Positions 6,105-12,529 of a stretch of DNA of 15,565 nt are shown here, in pieces. Below the pieces are notes generated by a model. The model was not told the DNA's origin. It saw nothing but the letters and a program-made list of their open reading frames with translations, and made no database searches. Within the stretch, counting starts at the first letter, position 1. Every line of letters begins with the position of its first letter. Position numbers and translations under genes: made by a program. The DNA comes from Actinomycetes bacterium (GTDB taxonomy: Bacteria; Actinomycetota; Actinomycetes; Mycobacteriales; Micromonosporaceae). The stretch spans positions 1 through 15,565 of the forward strand of contig JAEYGD010000049.1 in NCBI GenBank assembly GCA_023402505.1, read 5' to 3'.

Positions 6105-6878
6105 CTACTTTGCCACATCCCCCGGGGGCGGCTGAAATCCGGCCCGGTCCAGGGCCGCCCGGTCCCGTTTGTCCAGGCTCTCCGGCGGCAGTGCCGCGAT
6201 CATGTCGGGGCGGCGGACGGCCGTACGCGCCAGCGCCTCGTCGCGCCGCCAGCGGGCGATCCGCCCGTGGTCGCCGGACCGGAGCACCTCCGGCACCGCC
6301 CAGCCCCGCCACACGGCCGGCTTGGTGTACATCGGGGCCTCGAGCAGCCCGTGGGCGTGCGACTCCTCGTCCAGCGAACCGGCGTTGCCGAGCACCCCCG
6401 GCAGCAGCCGGGTGACCGCCTCCAGGATCACCAGCACCGCGACCTCACCGCCGAAGAGCACGTAGTCGCCGAGGGAGACCTCGGTGACCGGCATCCGGGC
6501 CGCCGCGTGGTCGAGCACCCGCTGGTCGATGCCCTCGTACCGGCCGCAGGCGAAGAGCAGGTGCGGCTCGGCCGCCAGTTCGTGGGCCAGCGCCTGGGTG
6601 AACGGGACACCGGTCGGCGCGGGCACCAGCAGCCGCGGTGCGACGAGGTCCGGCGGGGCGAGCGCGTCCAGCGCCTCCCCCCACGGCTCCGGCCGCATCA
6701 CCATGCCCGGTCCGCCGCCGTAGGGCGTGTCGTCGACCGTGCGGTGCACGTCGTGGGTCCAGGTGCGCAGATCGTGTACGGCCAGCCGCAGCGTGCCGGT
6801 GGCGCGGGCCTTGCCGATCAGCGACAGGTCCAGCGGGGCGAAGTACTCCGGGAAGATCGACACGATGTCGACGCGCAT
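6105..6878 (-). CDS. trmD: tRNA (guanine-N1)-methyltransferase
   Basis: TrmD methylates G37 of tRNAs, next to the anticodon, using SAM and preventing +1 frameshifts. The 257-aa protein has the N-terminal MRVDIVSIFPEYF, the DDTPYGGGPGMVM loop (49-61), the trefoil-knot SAM site (LFACGRYEGIDQRV, 108-121, and SLGDYVLFGGEVA, 135-147), and GNAGSLDEESH with catalytic-type D170 after R157. A C-terminal tRNA-recognition domain follows (RRDEALARTAVRRPDMI). I chose the ATG at 6878, which has GGAG 9 nt upstream, over an in-frame TTG 15 nt earlier. It follows rimM by 41 nt. Confidence 0.96.
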   Translation of the reverse strand: MRVDIVSIFPEYFAPLDLSLIGKARATGTLRLAVHDLRTWTHDVHRTVDDTPYGGGPGMVMRPEPWGEALDALAPPDLVAPRLLVPAPTGVPFTQALAHELAAEPHLLFACGRYEGIDQRVLDHAAARMPVTEVSLGDYVLFGGEVAVLVILEAVTRLLPGVLGNAGSLDEESHAHGLLEAPMYTKPAVWRGWAVPEVLRSGDHGRIARWRRDEALARTAVRRPDMIAALPPESLDKRDRAALDRAGFQPPPGDVAK

Positions 6879-6919
6879 TGCGGGACGCTCCAACAGCTGT
6901 GCGGGCCGGGCCGGCCTCG

Positions 6920-7462
6920 TCAGAGGTCGAGCAGGCCGCCGGGCGGGTCGACGACGACGCGACCGCCGGCGAGGTCTACCTCGGGGACGATCGCCTTGAC
7001 GAACGGGATCAACGCGTCCCGGCCCTCCGGGCGGCGCAGCACCAGCAGGTCGGACGCGGGGGCGTGGTCGATCCGGGCCACCTCGCCCAGCCGCTCCCCG
7101 GCCGGGGTGACCACGGCCAGGCCGACCAGTTGGTGGTCGTTGAACTCCTCCGGGTCGTCCGGAGGGGCGACATCGGCGCTGTCGACGCCGACCAGGGTCC
7201 CCCGCAGCGCCTCGGCGACGTCGCGGTCCAGCACACCCTCGAACGCCACCAGCAGCCGGCTCTGGTGCCAGCGGGCGGACTCGACGGTCAGCTCCGCCGG
7301 CACCTGGTAGGCGCCGGGCTCGGTGGACGCGTTGGCACCCGGGTCGGTCCGGAGAACCGACCCGGGTGCGAACCGTGCCTCGGGCTCGTCGGTCCGCACC
7401 TCCACGGTGACCTCACCGCGGATCCCGTGCGGTTTCCCGATCCGACCGACGATGAGCAGCAT
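6920..7462 (-). CDS. rimM: 16S rRNA processing protein RimM
   Basis: RimM helps assemble the 30S head and process 16S rRNA, binding ribosomal protein S19. The 180-aa product has the N-terminal RimM motif (VGRIGKPHGIRGEVTVEV, residues 5-22) and a C-terminal PRC-barrel domain (from about residue 107, including LVLRRPEGRDALIPFVKAIV). Its ATG overlaps the khpA stop as TGATG, so the two are translationally coupled. It sits in the usual rpsP-khpA-rimM-trmD order. Confidence 0.95.
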   Translation of the reverse strand: MLLIVGRIGKPHGIRGEVTVEVRTDEPEARFAPGSVLRTDPGANASTEPGAYQVPAELTVESARWHQSRLLVAFEGVLDRDVAEALRGTLVGVDSADVAPPDDPEEFNDHQLVGLAVVTPAGERLGEVARIDHAPASDLLVLRRPEGRDALIPFVKAIVPEVDLAGGRVVVDPPGGLLDL

Positions 7463-7695
7463 CAGTACGAGTCGACGATGTCGACGCGTACGCCGCGCCC
7501 GCCGATGGAGCCGATCACCTGGCGCAGTGCCTTGGCGGTCCGGCCGGACCGCCCGATCACCGTGCCCAGGTCCTCCGGGTGCACGCGGACTTCGAGCCGC
7601 TTGCCCCGGCGGGAGTCGACCAGCCGGACCCGGACGTCGTCAGGGTGATCGACGATGCCCTTGACCAGATGCTCCAGCGCCGGACGCAGTGCCAC
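7462..7695 (-). CDS. khpA: KH-domain RNA-binding protein (KhpA family)
   Basis: A 77-aa single KH domain. The GXXG RNA-binding loop is G48-R49-S50-G51 within VIGRSGRTAKALRQVI, preceded by LVKGIVDHPDDVRVR and followed by the GGRGVRVDIVDSY strand. In other bacteria KhpA partners KhpB and binds RNA broadly; its placement between rpsP and rimM is the standard one. The GTG at 7695 is chosen: it begins one base after the rpsP stop codon and gives the usual family length, while an upstream ATG inside rpsP would add nine non-conserved residues. It overlaps rimM. Confidence 0.93.
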   Translation of the reverse strand: MALRPALEHLVKGIVDHPDDVRVRLVDSRRGKRLEVRVHPEDLGTVIGRSGRTAKALRQVIGSIGGRGVRVDIVDSY

Positions 7696-7696
7696 G

Positions 7697-8197
7697 TCAG
7701 GCCTGCTCGCCGGAGTCCGCACCGGCCTGCTCCTCGGTCTTCGGCGCCTCCGCGGCGGCCGGCTCGGCCTTCGCGGCAGCCGGCTCGGCCTTGGCGGCGG
7801 CCGGCTCGGCCTTCGCGGCGGCCTTCTTGGCCGGCTTGGCCGGCGCCTCGGTCAGGCCGGCGGCGGCCTTCGCCTCGGCCTCGTACGCCGCCTTGCGGTC
7901 GGCCCGCTCGGGCGCGACCTGCAGCGGCTCGGGGGCCGGCAGGCCCTTGAACTTCTGCCAGTCACCGGTCTTCTCCAGCAGGCGCTGCACCGCCTCGCTC
8001 GGCTGCGCGCCCACGGAGAGCCAGTACTGCACCCGGTCCGACTTGACCTCGATCACCGAAGGGTGCTCCTTCGGCTGGTAAACCCCGACGAACTCGATCG
8101 CCCGGCCGTCGCGCTTGGTACGCGAGTCGGCGACGACGATGCGGTACTGCGGGTTGCGGATCTTGCCCATCCGCAGGAGCCGGATCTTTACGGCCAC
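7697..8197 (-). CDS. rpsP: Ribosomal protein bS16 with long Ala/Lys/Glu tail
   Basis: bS16 is a small-subunit assembly protein. The core (about residues 1-85) is clear: MAVKIRLLRMGKIRNPQYRI, VVADSRTKRDGRAIEFVG and YQPKEHPSVIEV. The product is 166 aa, against about 80-100 for most bacteria; the extra C-terminal part is Ala-rich, with a KAEPAAA unit repeated three times and an acidic end (EEQAGADSGEQA). Such tails occur in actinobacterial S16 and are probably disordered. The start is the GTG at 8197, with AGGAG 10 nt upstream. It is the first gene of the translation operon, after a leader of about 150 nt. Confidence 0.96.
   Translation of the reverse strand: MAVKIRLLRMGKIRNPQYRIVVADSRTKRDGRAIEFVGVYQPKEHPSVIEVKSDRVQYWLSVGAQPSEAVQRLLEKTGDWQKFKGLPAPEPLQVAPERADRKAAYEAEAKAAAGLTEAPAKPAKKAAAKAEPAAAKAEPAAAKAEPAAAEAPKTEEQAGADSGEQA
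7753..7825. repeat. 21-bp tandem repeat in the rpsP tail
   Basis: The 11-mer CCGGCTCGGCC recurs at 7759, 7780 and 7801, a period of exactly 21 bp, with a degenerate fourth unit after it. It encodes the KAEPAAA heptads of the S16 tail. The in-frame period means copy number could vary without frameshift. Confidence 0.8.
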
Positions 8198-8220
8198 AGT
8201 TCTTTCGCTCCTGTTGCGAT

Positions 8221-8253
8221 CTCACCTGCCCGGAAGGGCGGTGCACGGGTGAG
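8221..8253 (-). promoter_or_regulatory. Structured element in the rpsP leader
   Basis: On the minus strand CTCACC (8253-8248) pairs with GGTGAG (8226-8221) and encloses a second stem, GCCC-TTCC-GGGC (8239-8228). The result is a two-stem element with an asymmetric internal loop, 24 nt before the rpsP GTG. It could affect translation or termination of the operon. Seen by eye only. Confidence 0.4.
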
Positions 8254-8353
8254 CGCCCACCGGCACAGTGGGGTTTGGGCCGGAGACTGCTCGGTGGACT
8301 GGCGCGGTGCCCGGGGTAGAGGGCGCCGGACACGCGCCGGATACCAGCCAGCC

Positions 8354-8383
8354 ATTCTGCCAGATCGGGTCGGGATCTCTCAC
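8354..8383 (-). promoter_or_regulatory. Candidate promoter of the rpsP operon
   Basis: Minus-strand GTGAGA (8383-8378, four of six matches to TTGACA) is 18 bp from CAGAAT (8359-8354), a near-consensus -10. The transcript would begin near 8347 and have a leader of about 150 nt including the structured element at 8221-8253. Confidence 0.4.
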
Positions 8384-8394
8384 ACCGGACCGGC

Positions 8395-8427
8395 CCGGTT
8401 CACCCGCCGCCGCCCGGAGGTGACCGG
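8395..8427 (-). terminator. Hairpin after the DUF402 gene
   Basis: On the minus strand CCGGTCACC pairs with GGTGAACCGG over 9 bp with one bulged A and a 14-nt loop, starting 10 nt after the DUF402 stop. There is no T-tract. It would separate the proS-DUF402 unit from the rpsP promoter just downstream. Confidence 0.4.
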
Positions 8428-8437
8428 AAACACCGCC

Positions 8438-9085
8438 TCAGCGCACCGGGGGGCGGCCCCAGCCGGGCGGCAGTTCCTGCGGCGCGGCCCAGCCGGCGGG
8501 GGGCTGGAAGTCGCACCAGGTGCCGTCGAAGGGGAACTCCCCCGCCTCCGCCTGAGCGATCACCCGCTCCCCCTCGGCCCGGACCGCCTTCTCGTCCGCC
8601 ACCCAGTAGTGCTCCGGGAAGTCGAGCCGCTCGGCGAACTCGTCCTCGTCCTTCCACTCCCAGCCGTGATCCGGGCGGACCAGCACGTCGAGGTCCTGGT
8701 CCACCACGTCGACACCGGCGAGGTCGCCGTCGTCCCAGCGGATGCCCGGCTCCTCCAGGTTGACGTACCAGTGGGCGAACCGTCCCTGCTCGTCCCGGAA
8801 CCACCAGACCGAGTGCGCCGCGCCGGTGGGCAGGAACTTGAGCAGGGGCGGCCCCTGCCACCGGCCGGTCGCCAGCCGGTACGACGAGGCGATCCACTCG
8901 GCGAACGGGACCGCCCGCATACCGAGACCCGCCTCGGTGACCTCGCTCGCCACCGCCGAGCCCCGGGCGATCCACAGCAGCAGCCCACGGTCGTCGTCGC
9001 TGACCACCCGCGCCGGCCGGACCCACCCGATGCGCCCGCGCCGGACGTTGCGGTGCACGACCAACCGGCCCGGCTCGAACCTCAC
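8438..9085 (-). CDS. DUF402 (FomD-like) protein (215 aa)
   Basis: The central part matches DUF402: WYVNLEEPGIRW (107-117), VDVVDQDLDVLV (125-136) and WEWKDEDEF (142-150). The conserved N109, D126, D129/D131, K145 and D146 are the kind of metal- and phosphate-binding set used by FomD, a Mn-dependent hydrolase of CMP-phosphonates, and by related nucleoside di/triphosphatases. A nucleotide-phosphate hydrolase role is therefore plausible, but the substrate is unknown. It starts at GTG 9085, only 16 nt after the proS stop, with GAGGG nearby, so it is probably co-transcribed with proS. No signal peptide or membrane segment is visible. Confidence 0.85.
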   Translation of the reverse strand: MRFEPGRLVVHRNVRRGRIGWVRPARVVSDDDRGLLLWIARGSAVASEVTEAGLGMRAVPFAEWIASSYRLATGRWQGPPLLKFLPTGAAHSVWWFRDEQGRFAHWYVNLEEPGIRWDDGDLAGVDVVDQDLDVLVRPDHGWEWKDEDEFAERLDFPEHYWVADEKAVRAEGERVIAQAEAGEFPFDGTWCDFQPPAGWAAPQELPPGWGRPPVR

Positions 9086-9101
9086 CGCCCGACCAGCACC
9101 C

Positions 9102-10517
9102 TCAGTAGGCGCGGGCGAGGATCGCCACCAGGTCCGGCTCGTCCTCGGCGTCGGGCACCGTGCCGTCGGCCCGGACCAGGCAGCGCACGGTGACGCCCTG
9201 GGCGTTCGCCTCGGCCTCCCCCTGCGCGCCGACCTCCGACCACGGCACCCGGGCCCAGCCCGTCGCCGCCGCCTCGATCGCCTCGGCGAGCGTGCCGACG
9301 TCCCGGGTGCGGGTCCGCCGGTTCGCGAGCGCCTCGTCGTGCAGCGCCCTCTGGTCGGCCTCCAGGGCCGCGAGCACCGCGCCGACCACGTCCGCCACCG
9401 GCACCGGCGACTTCGAGCCGTCGGTACGCCGGACCACCACCGCGTTGCCGGCGGCCAGGTCGCGCGGGCCGACCTCGACGCGTACCGGATAGCCGCGCAG
9501 CTCGGCGTCGACGGCCCGGCGGCCGAACGGGGTGTCGGTGCGGTCGTCGAGCGCGACCCGGACGCCGGCGTCGCGCAGGCCGTCGCAGAGCTTTCCCGCC
9601 ACCTCGGCAGGGCCGCCAGGGCCGTCGCCGTCCTTGACGACCATGACGTACGCCTGCACCGGCGCGAGCTTCGGCGGCACCCGCAGGCCGTTGTCGTCGC
9701 CGTGGCACATGATCAGCCCACCGAGCATCCGGGTCGACGTGCCCCACGACGTGGTCCAGGCGTGCTCCCGGCCGCCCTCGGCCGACGAGTAGCTGATGTC
9801 GAACGCCTTGGCGAAGTTCTGGCCCAGCTCGTGACTGGTGCCCAGCTGGAGCGCCTTGCCGTCGCCCATCATGCCCTCGAGCGTGTAGGTGGCGGTGGCA
9901 CCGGCGAACCGCTCCCGGGCGGTCTTGAGCCCCACCTGCACCGGGATCGCCAGGACGTTGACCATGAGGTCCTCGTACGCCTCGTGCAGGATCTTCCGGG
10001 CGTAGGCGCGGGCGTCCGCGCGGGTGGCGTGGGCGGTGTGCCCCTCCTGCCAGAGGAACTCGCTGGTGCGCAGGAAGACCCGGGGGCGCAGCTCCCACCG
10101 GACCACGTTGGCCCACTGGTTGAGCAGCAACGGCAGGTCCCGGTACGAGTCGACCCACTTGGCCATGAACTCGCCGATGACCGTCTCGCTGGTCGGCCGC
10201 ACCACCACCGGCTCGGCGAGCTGCTTGCCGCCACCGTGGGTGACCACCGCCAGCTCCGGGGAGAAGCCCTCGACGTGCTCGGCCTCGCGCTTGAGGTAGC
10301 TCTCCGGGATGAAGAGCGGGAAGTACGCGTTCTCCGCGCCGGCCGCCTTGATCCGGGCGTCCATCTCGGCCTGCATCCGCTCCCAGATGGCGTAGCCGGC
10401 CGGTCGGATCACCATGGTCCCCCGGACCGGGCCGTTGTCGGCCAGCTTCGCCTTCGCGATCAGGTCCTGGTACCAGCGGGGAAAGTCCTCCGCACGGGGA
10501 GTGAGCACGCGTGCCAT
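9102..10517 (-). CDS. proS: Prolyl-tRNA synthetase, archaeal/eukaryote-type
   Basis: A class II synthetase that charges tRNA-Pro with proline. At 471 aa it lacks the roughly 180-residue INS editing domain inserted between motifs 2 and 3 in the usual bacterial ProRS. Visible elements: RGTMVIRPAGYAIWE near residue 32, VVVRPTSETVIGEFMAKW with the proline-site PTSE, motif 2 (RVFLRTSEFLWQEGHTAHAT), the LQLGTSHELGQNF loop, motif 3 (MCHGDDNGLRVPPKLAP), then the anticodon-binding domain and a C-terminal domain ending in tyrosine, as in archaeal/eukaryotic forms. Zinc-ligand cysteines are not obvious in that last domain. The ATG at 10517 follows TAGGAT by 8 nt and has no Shine-Dalgarno, so it appears leaderless. 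Confidence 0.95.
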   Translation of the reverse strand: MARVLTPRAEDFPRWYQDLIAKAKLADNGPVRGTMVIRPAGYAIWERMQAEMDARIKAAGAENAYFPLFIPESYLKREAEHVEGFSPELAVVTHGGGKQLAEPVVVRPTSETVIGEFMAKWVDSYRDLPLLLNQWANVVRWELRPRVFLRTSEFLWQEGHTAHATRADARAYARKILHEAYEDLMVNVLAIPVQVGLKTARERFAGATATYTLEGMMGDGKALQLGTSHELGQNFAKAFDISYSSAEGGREHAWTTSWGTSTRMLGGLIMCHGDDNGLRVPPKLAPVQAYVMVVKDGDGPGGPAEVAGKLCDGLRDAGVRVALDDRTDTPFGRRAVDAELRGYPVRVEVGPRDLAAGNAVVVRRTDGSKSPVPVADVVGAVLAALEADQRALHDEALANRRTRTRDVGTLAEAIEAAATGWARVPWSEVGAQGEAEANAQGVTVRCLVRADGTVPDAEDEPDLVAILARAY

Positions 10518-10525
10518 GACCGCAC

Positions 10526-10531
10526 ATCCTA
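10526..10531 (-). promoter_or_regulatory. -10 box of leaderless proS
   Basis: TAGGAT on the minus strand fits TANNNT and ends 8 nt before the proS ATG. A CTGACG hexamer lies about 20 bp further upstream, too far for a standard -35. Confidence 0.5.
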
Positions 10532-10605
10532 TGCGCCGTCGGGCCGGTGGCCGTCAGCGGGCGGCGGGTGCGTCCCGCGCGTCCCGGCCGGTACGCCGAC
10601 CGCCG

Positions 10606-10611
10606 TAGACT
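10606..10611 (+). promoter_or_regulatory. -10 box of the TetR gene
   Basis: TAGACT fits TANNNT, ending 9 nt before the ATG at 10621. No Shine-Dalgarno is present, so the transcript is leaderless or nearly so. Confidence 0.45.
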
Positions 10612-10620
10612 TCGACCATC

Positions 10621-11214
10621 ATGGGTGCACCGAGGGCCGCCACCCCGCTGCGCGACGGGATCGTCGACGCGGCGCGGGCGCTGACGATCGCGACCGGCTG
10701 GGACGGCGTCCGGATGGGTGCGGTGGCCAGTGCGGCCGGGGTGAGCCGGCAGACCGTCTACAACGAGTTCGGCAGCAAGGCCGGCCTGGCGGAGGCGCTG
10801 GCCCGGCGCGAGGTGGACCGGTTCGTCTCCGAGGTCCGCGCGGCCCTGACCGGGCAGGACGACGTCCGTGCCGCCACGTACGCGGCGATCCGCCACACGC
10901 TCGCGTCGGCCGCCGACAACCCGCTGGTCAAGGCGATCCTCACCAGCACCCGCAACGGCTCGGAGGAGTTGCTGCCCTACCTCACCACCCGCGGTGACCT
11001 GGTGCTCGCCGAGGCGTCCGCCGTGCTGATCGACTGGGCCGGGCGGCAACTGCCCGGTGCCGACCCGGCGGCCCTGGCGTTCGCCGCCGACTCGGTCGTG
11101 CGGCTGGTGGTCAGCCACATCGTGCTGCCCCGGGCGCCGGTCGACGAGACGGCCGAGGCGCTGACCCGCCTGGCGGTGCGCCTCTTCGCCGCCACCGCCG
11201 GGTCGCCGTCCTGA
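10621..11214 (+). CDS. TetR-family transcriptional regulator
   Basis: The 197-aa protein has an N-terminal TetR DNA-binding domain: helix 1 at about 10-24, then GVRMGAVASAAGVSRQTVYNEF (29-50) with the helix-turn-helix, and FGSKAGLAEAL closing the domain. The C-terminal ligand and dimer domain (about 75-195) is Ala/Leu-rich and helical; LTSTRNGSEELLPYL is its most distinctive stretch. The ligand is unknown. It is divergent from proS (103 bp between starts) and convergent with the amidohydrolase. A TetR gene is also found between ffh and rpsP in Mycobacterium, as I recall, suggesting an old resident rather than a recent arrival. Targets could be itself, the amidohydrolase or distant genes. Confidence 0.9.
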   Translation: MGAPRAATPLRDGIVDAARALTIATGWDGVRMGAVASAAGVSRQTVYNEFGSKAGLAEALARREVDRFVSEVRAALTGQDDVRAATYAAIRHTLASAADNPLVKAILTSTRNGSEELLPYLTTRGDLVLAEASAVLIDWAGRQLPGADPAALAFAADSVVRLVVSHIVLPRAPVDETAEALTRLAVRLFAATAGSPS

Positions 11215-11227
11215 CCCGGCCACGCCC

Positions 11228-11346
11228 GCGAGCCAGCCGACGACGCACCCACGGGCCAGCGGACGAGACGCGCCCGCGGGCCAGCGGACGACACGACCGC
11301 GAGCCAGCCGACGACGCTCCGGCGGGTCAGCGGACGACGCGCCCGC
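11228..11346. repeat. Five-unit 23-25-bp tandem repeat (minisatellite)
   Basis: The anchor GRGYCAG recurs at 11230, 11253, 11278, 11301 and 11324 (spacings 23, 25, 23, 23), each followed by CSGACGA. The array fills the gap between the convergent TetR and amidohydrolase genes. The last unit contains the amidohydrolase stop codon (11327-11329) and its final codons. Confidence 0.85.
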
Positions 11347-12406
11347 GCAGGACGATCCGGGCCGGACTGCGGACGACACGCAGGTCGCGGCGCGGGTCCT
11401 CGGGGTACACCACCAGGTCGGCCAGGCCGCCCTCGACCAGACCCGGGAACCCGAGCCACTCGCGGGCCCGCCAGGAGGCGGCGGCCAGGACGTCCAGCGT
11501 GGACATGCCGGCGCGCTCGTGCAGCAGCAGCATCTCCTCGGCGGCGAGGCCGTGGTCGATGCCGCCGCCCGCGTCCGTGCCGACGTAGATCGGCACCCCG
11601 GCCTCGTACGCGGCCCGCACCACGTCCGGGAACCGGTCGCGCAGGGCGAGCATGTGGTCGGCGTACCCGGGGAACTTCGCCCGGGCCTGGTCGGCGATCC
11701 CGCCGAACGTCTGAATGTTGATCATCGTGGGCACGAGCGCCGTGCCCTGCCGGGCCATCAGGTCGACCAGGTCCAGGCTGAGGCCGGTGCCGTGCTCCAC
11801 CGAGTCCACCCCGGCCCGCACCATGATCTCGACGGCCGCCTCGGAGAAGGTGTGCACCGCGGCGCGTACCCCGGCGGCGTGCGCGGCCTCGACCGCCGCG
11901 GTCATCGTGTCCGCGTCCCAGGCCGGTGCGAGGTCGCCGACGCCCCGGTCGATCCAGTCGCCGACCAGCTTGACCCAGCCGTTGCCGGCCCGGGCCTGCT
12001 CGGCGACCGCCCCGGCGACCTCCGCCGCCCCGACCTCCACCCCGATGTCGCGCAGGTACCGCTTCGGCGGGGCGATGTGTCGGCCGGCCCGCGCCAGCCG
12101 CGGCAGGTCCGGGTCGTCGTCGAGCTCCGGGTACGGGTACGGGGAGCCCGCGTCGCGGATCGCCAGCACCCCGGCGTCCCGGTCGGTGCGGGCCAGCTCG
12201 CGGGCCTGGTCGAGCGAGTCGATCGGGGCGCCACCGCGGGCGATGCCGAGGTGGCAGTGCGCGTCGGTCAGGCCGGGCAGCACCCAGCCGCCGTCGGCGA
12301 TCGTCTCCGCGCCGGGCACCGGGTCGAACGTCACTCGGTCGCCGACCAGCCACAGGTCCCGGACCTCGTCGTCGGGCAGGAGCACACCGCGTACGTGCAG
12401 AGCCAT
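11327..12406 (-). CDS. Metal-dependent amidohydrolase (imidazolonepropionase-like)
   Basis: The 359-aa protein has a small N-terminal composite beta domain and a TIM barrel of the amidohydrolase superfamily. Every expected metal-site residue is visible: H50 and H52 in PGLTDAHCHLG, K146 in GWVKLVGDW (probably carboxylated), H185 in AAVHTFSEA, H205 in SVEHGTG and D278 in VGTDAGGG. It probably hydrolyses a C-N bond in a small molecule; the substrate is unknown. No signal peptide. An amidohydrolase also follows ffh in Mycobacterium, as I recall. The ATG at 12406 lies 7 nt after a TAGGAA -10-like box with no Shine-Dalgarno. Its last codons fall in a tandem repeat. Confidence 0.9.
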   Translation of the reverse strand: MALHVRGVLLPDDEVRDLWLVGDRVTFDPVPGAETIADGGWVLPGLTDAHCHLGIARGGAPIDSLDQARELARTDRDAGVLAIRDAGSPYPYPELDDDPDLPRLARAGRHIAPPKRYLRDIGVEVGAAEVAGAVAEQARAGNGWVKLVGDWIDRGVGDLAPAWDADTMTAAVEAAHAAGVRAAVHTFSEAAVEIMVRAGVDSVEHGTGLSLDLVDLMARQGTALVPTMINIQTFGGIADQARAKFPGYADHMLALRDRFPDVVRAAYEAGVPIYVGTDAGGGIDHGLAAEEMLLLHERAGMSTLDVLAAASWRAREWLGFPGLVEGGLADLVVYPEDPRRDLRVVRSPARIVLRGRVVR

Positions 12407-12413
12407 GCGCTCG

Positions 12414-12447
12414 TTCCTACCCGATCGGGTGGCGACGCGTGCACGCG
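12414..12447 (-). promoter_or_regulatory. Amidohydrolase promoter with two perfect palindromes
   Basis: The -10-like TAGGAA (12419-12414) ends 7 nt before the ATG. Immediately upstream are two perfect 12-bp palindromes, ACCCGATCGGGT (12419-12430) and CGCGTGCACGCG (12436-12447), with centres 17 bp apart. They cover the spacer and the -35 position. Operator function is inferred. Confidence 0.4.
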
Positions 12448-12529
12448 CCCTGCCACCACCCGTGGCGGATCGGGGTGCCGGAGCACTCCGGGACCTCGAC
12501 CCGCCGTCACACGTGCGTTGGCGGGGCGC

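Noticed and set aside
10589..10602. CGGT-N6-ACCG inverted repeat before TetR as an operator
   Set aside because: Four-base arms are expected by chance in such GC-rich DNA, and the site is not repeated elsewhere in the gap.
8742..10997. A 751-codon open frame on the plus strand
   Set aside because: Antisense to DUF402 and proS and running into TetR out of frame; a shadow of GC-rich codons.
12452..12491. Short hairpins between ffh and the amidohydrolase
   Set aside because: GCCAC/GTGGC and CCGGAG/CTCCGG stems are 5-6 bp, one with only a 2-nt loop, and lack T-tracts. A terminator here is possible but not supported.
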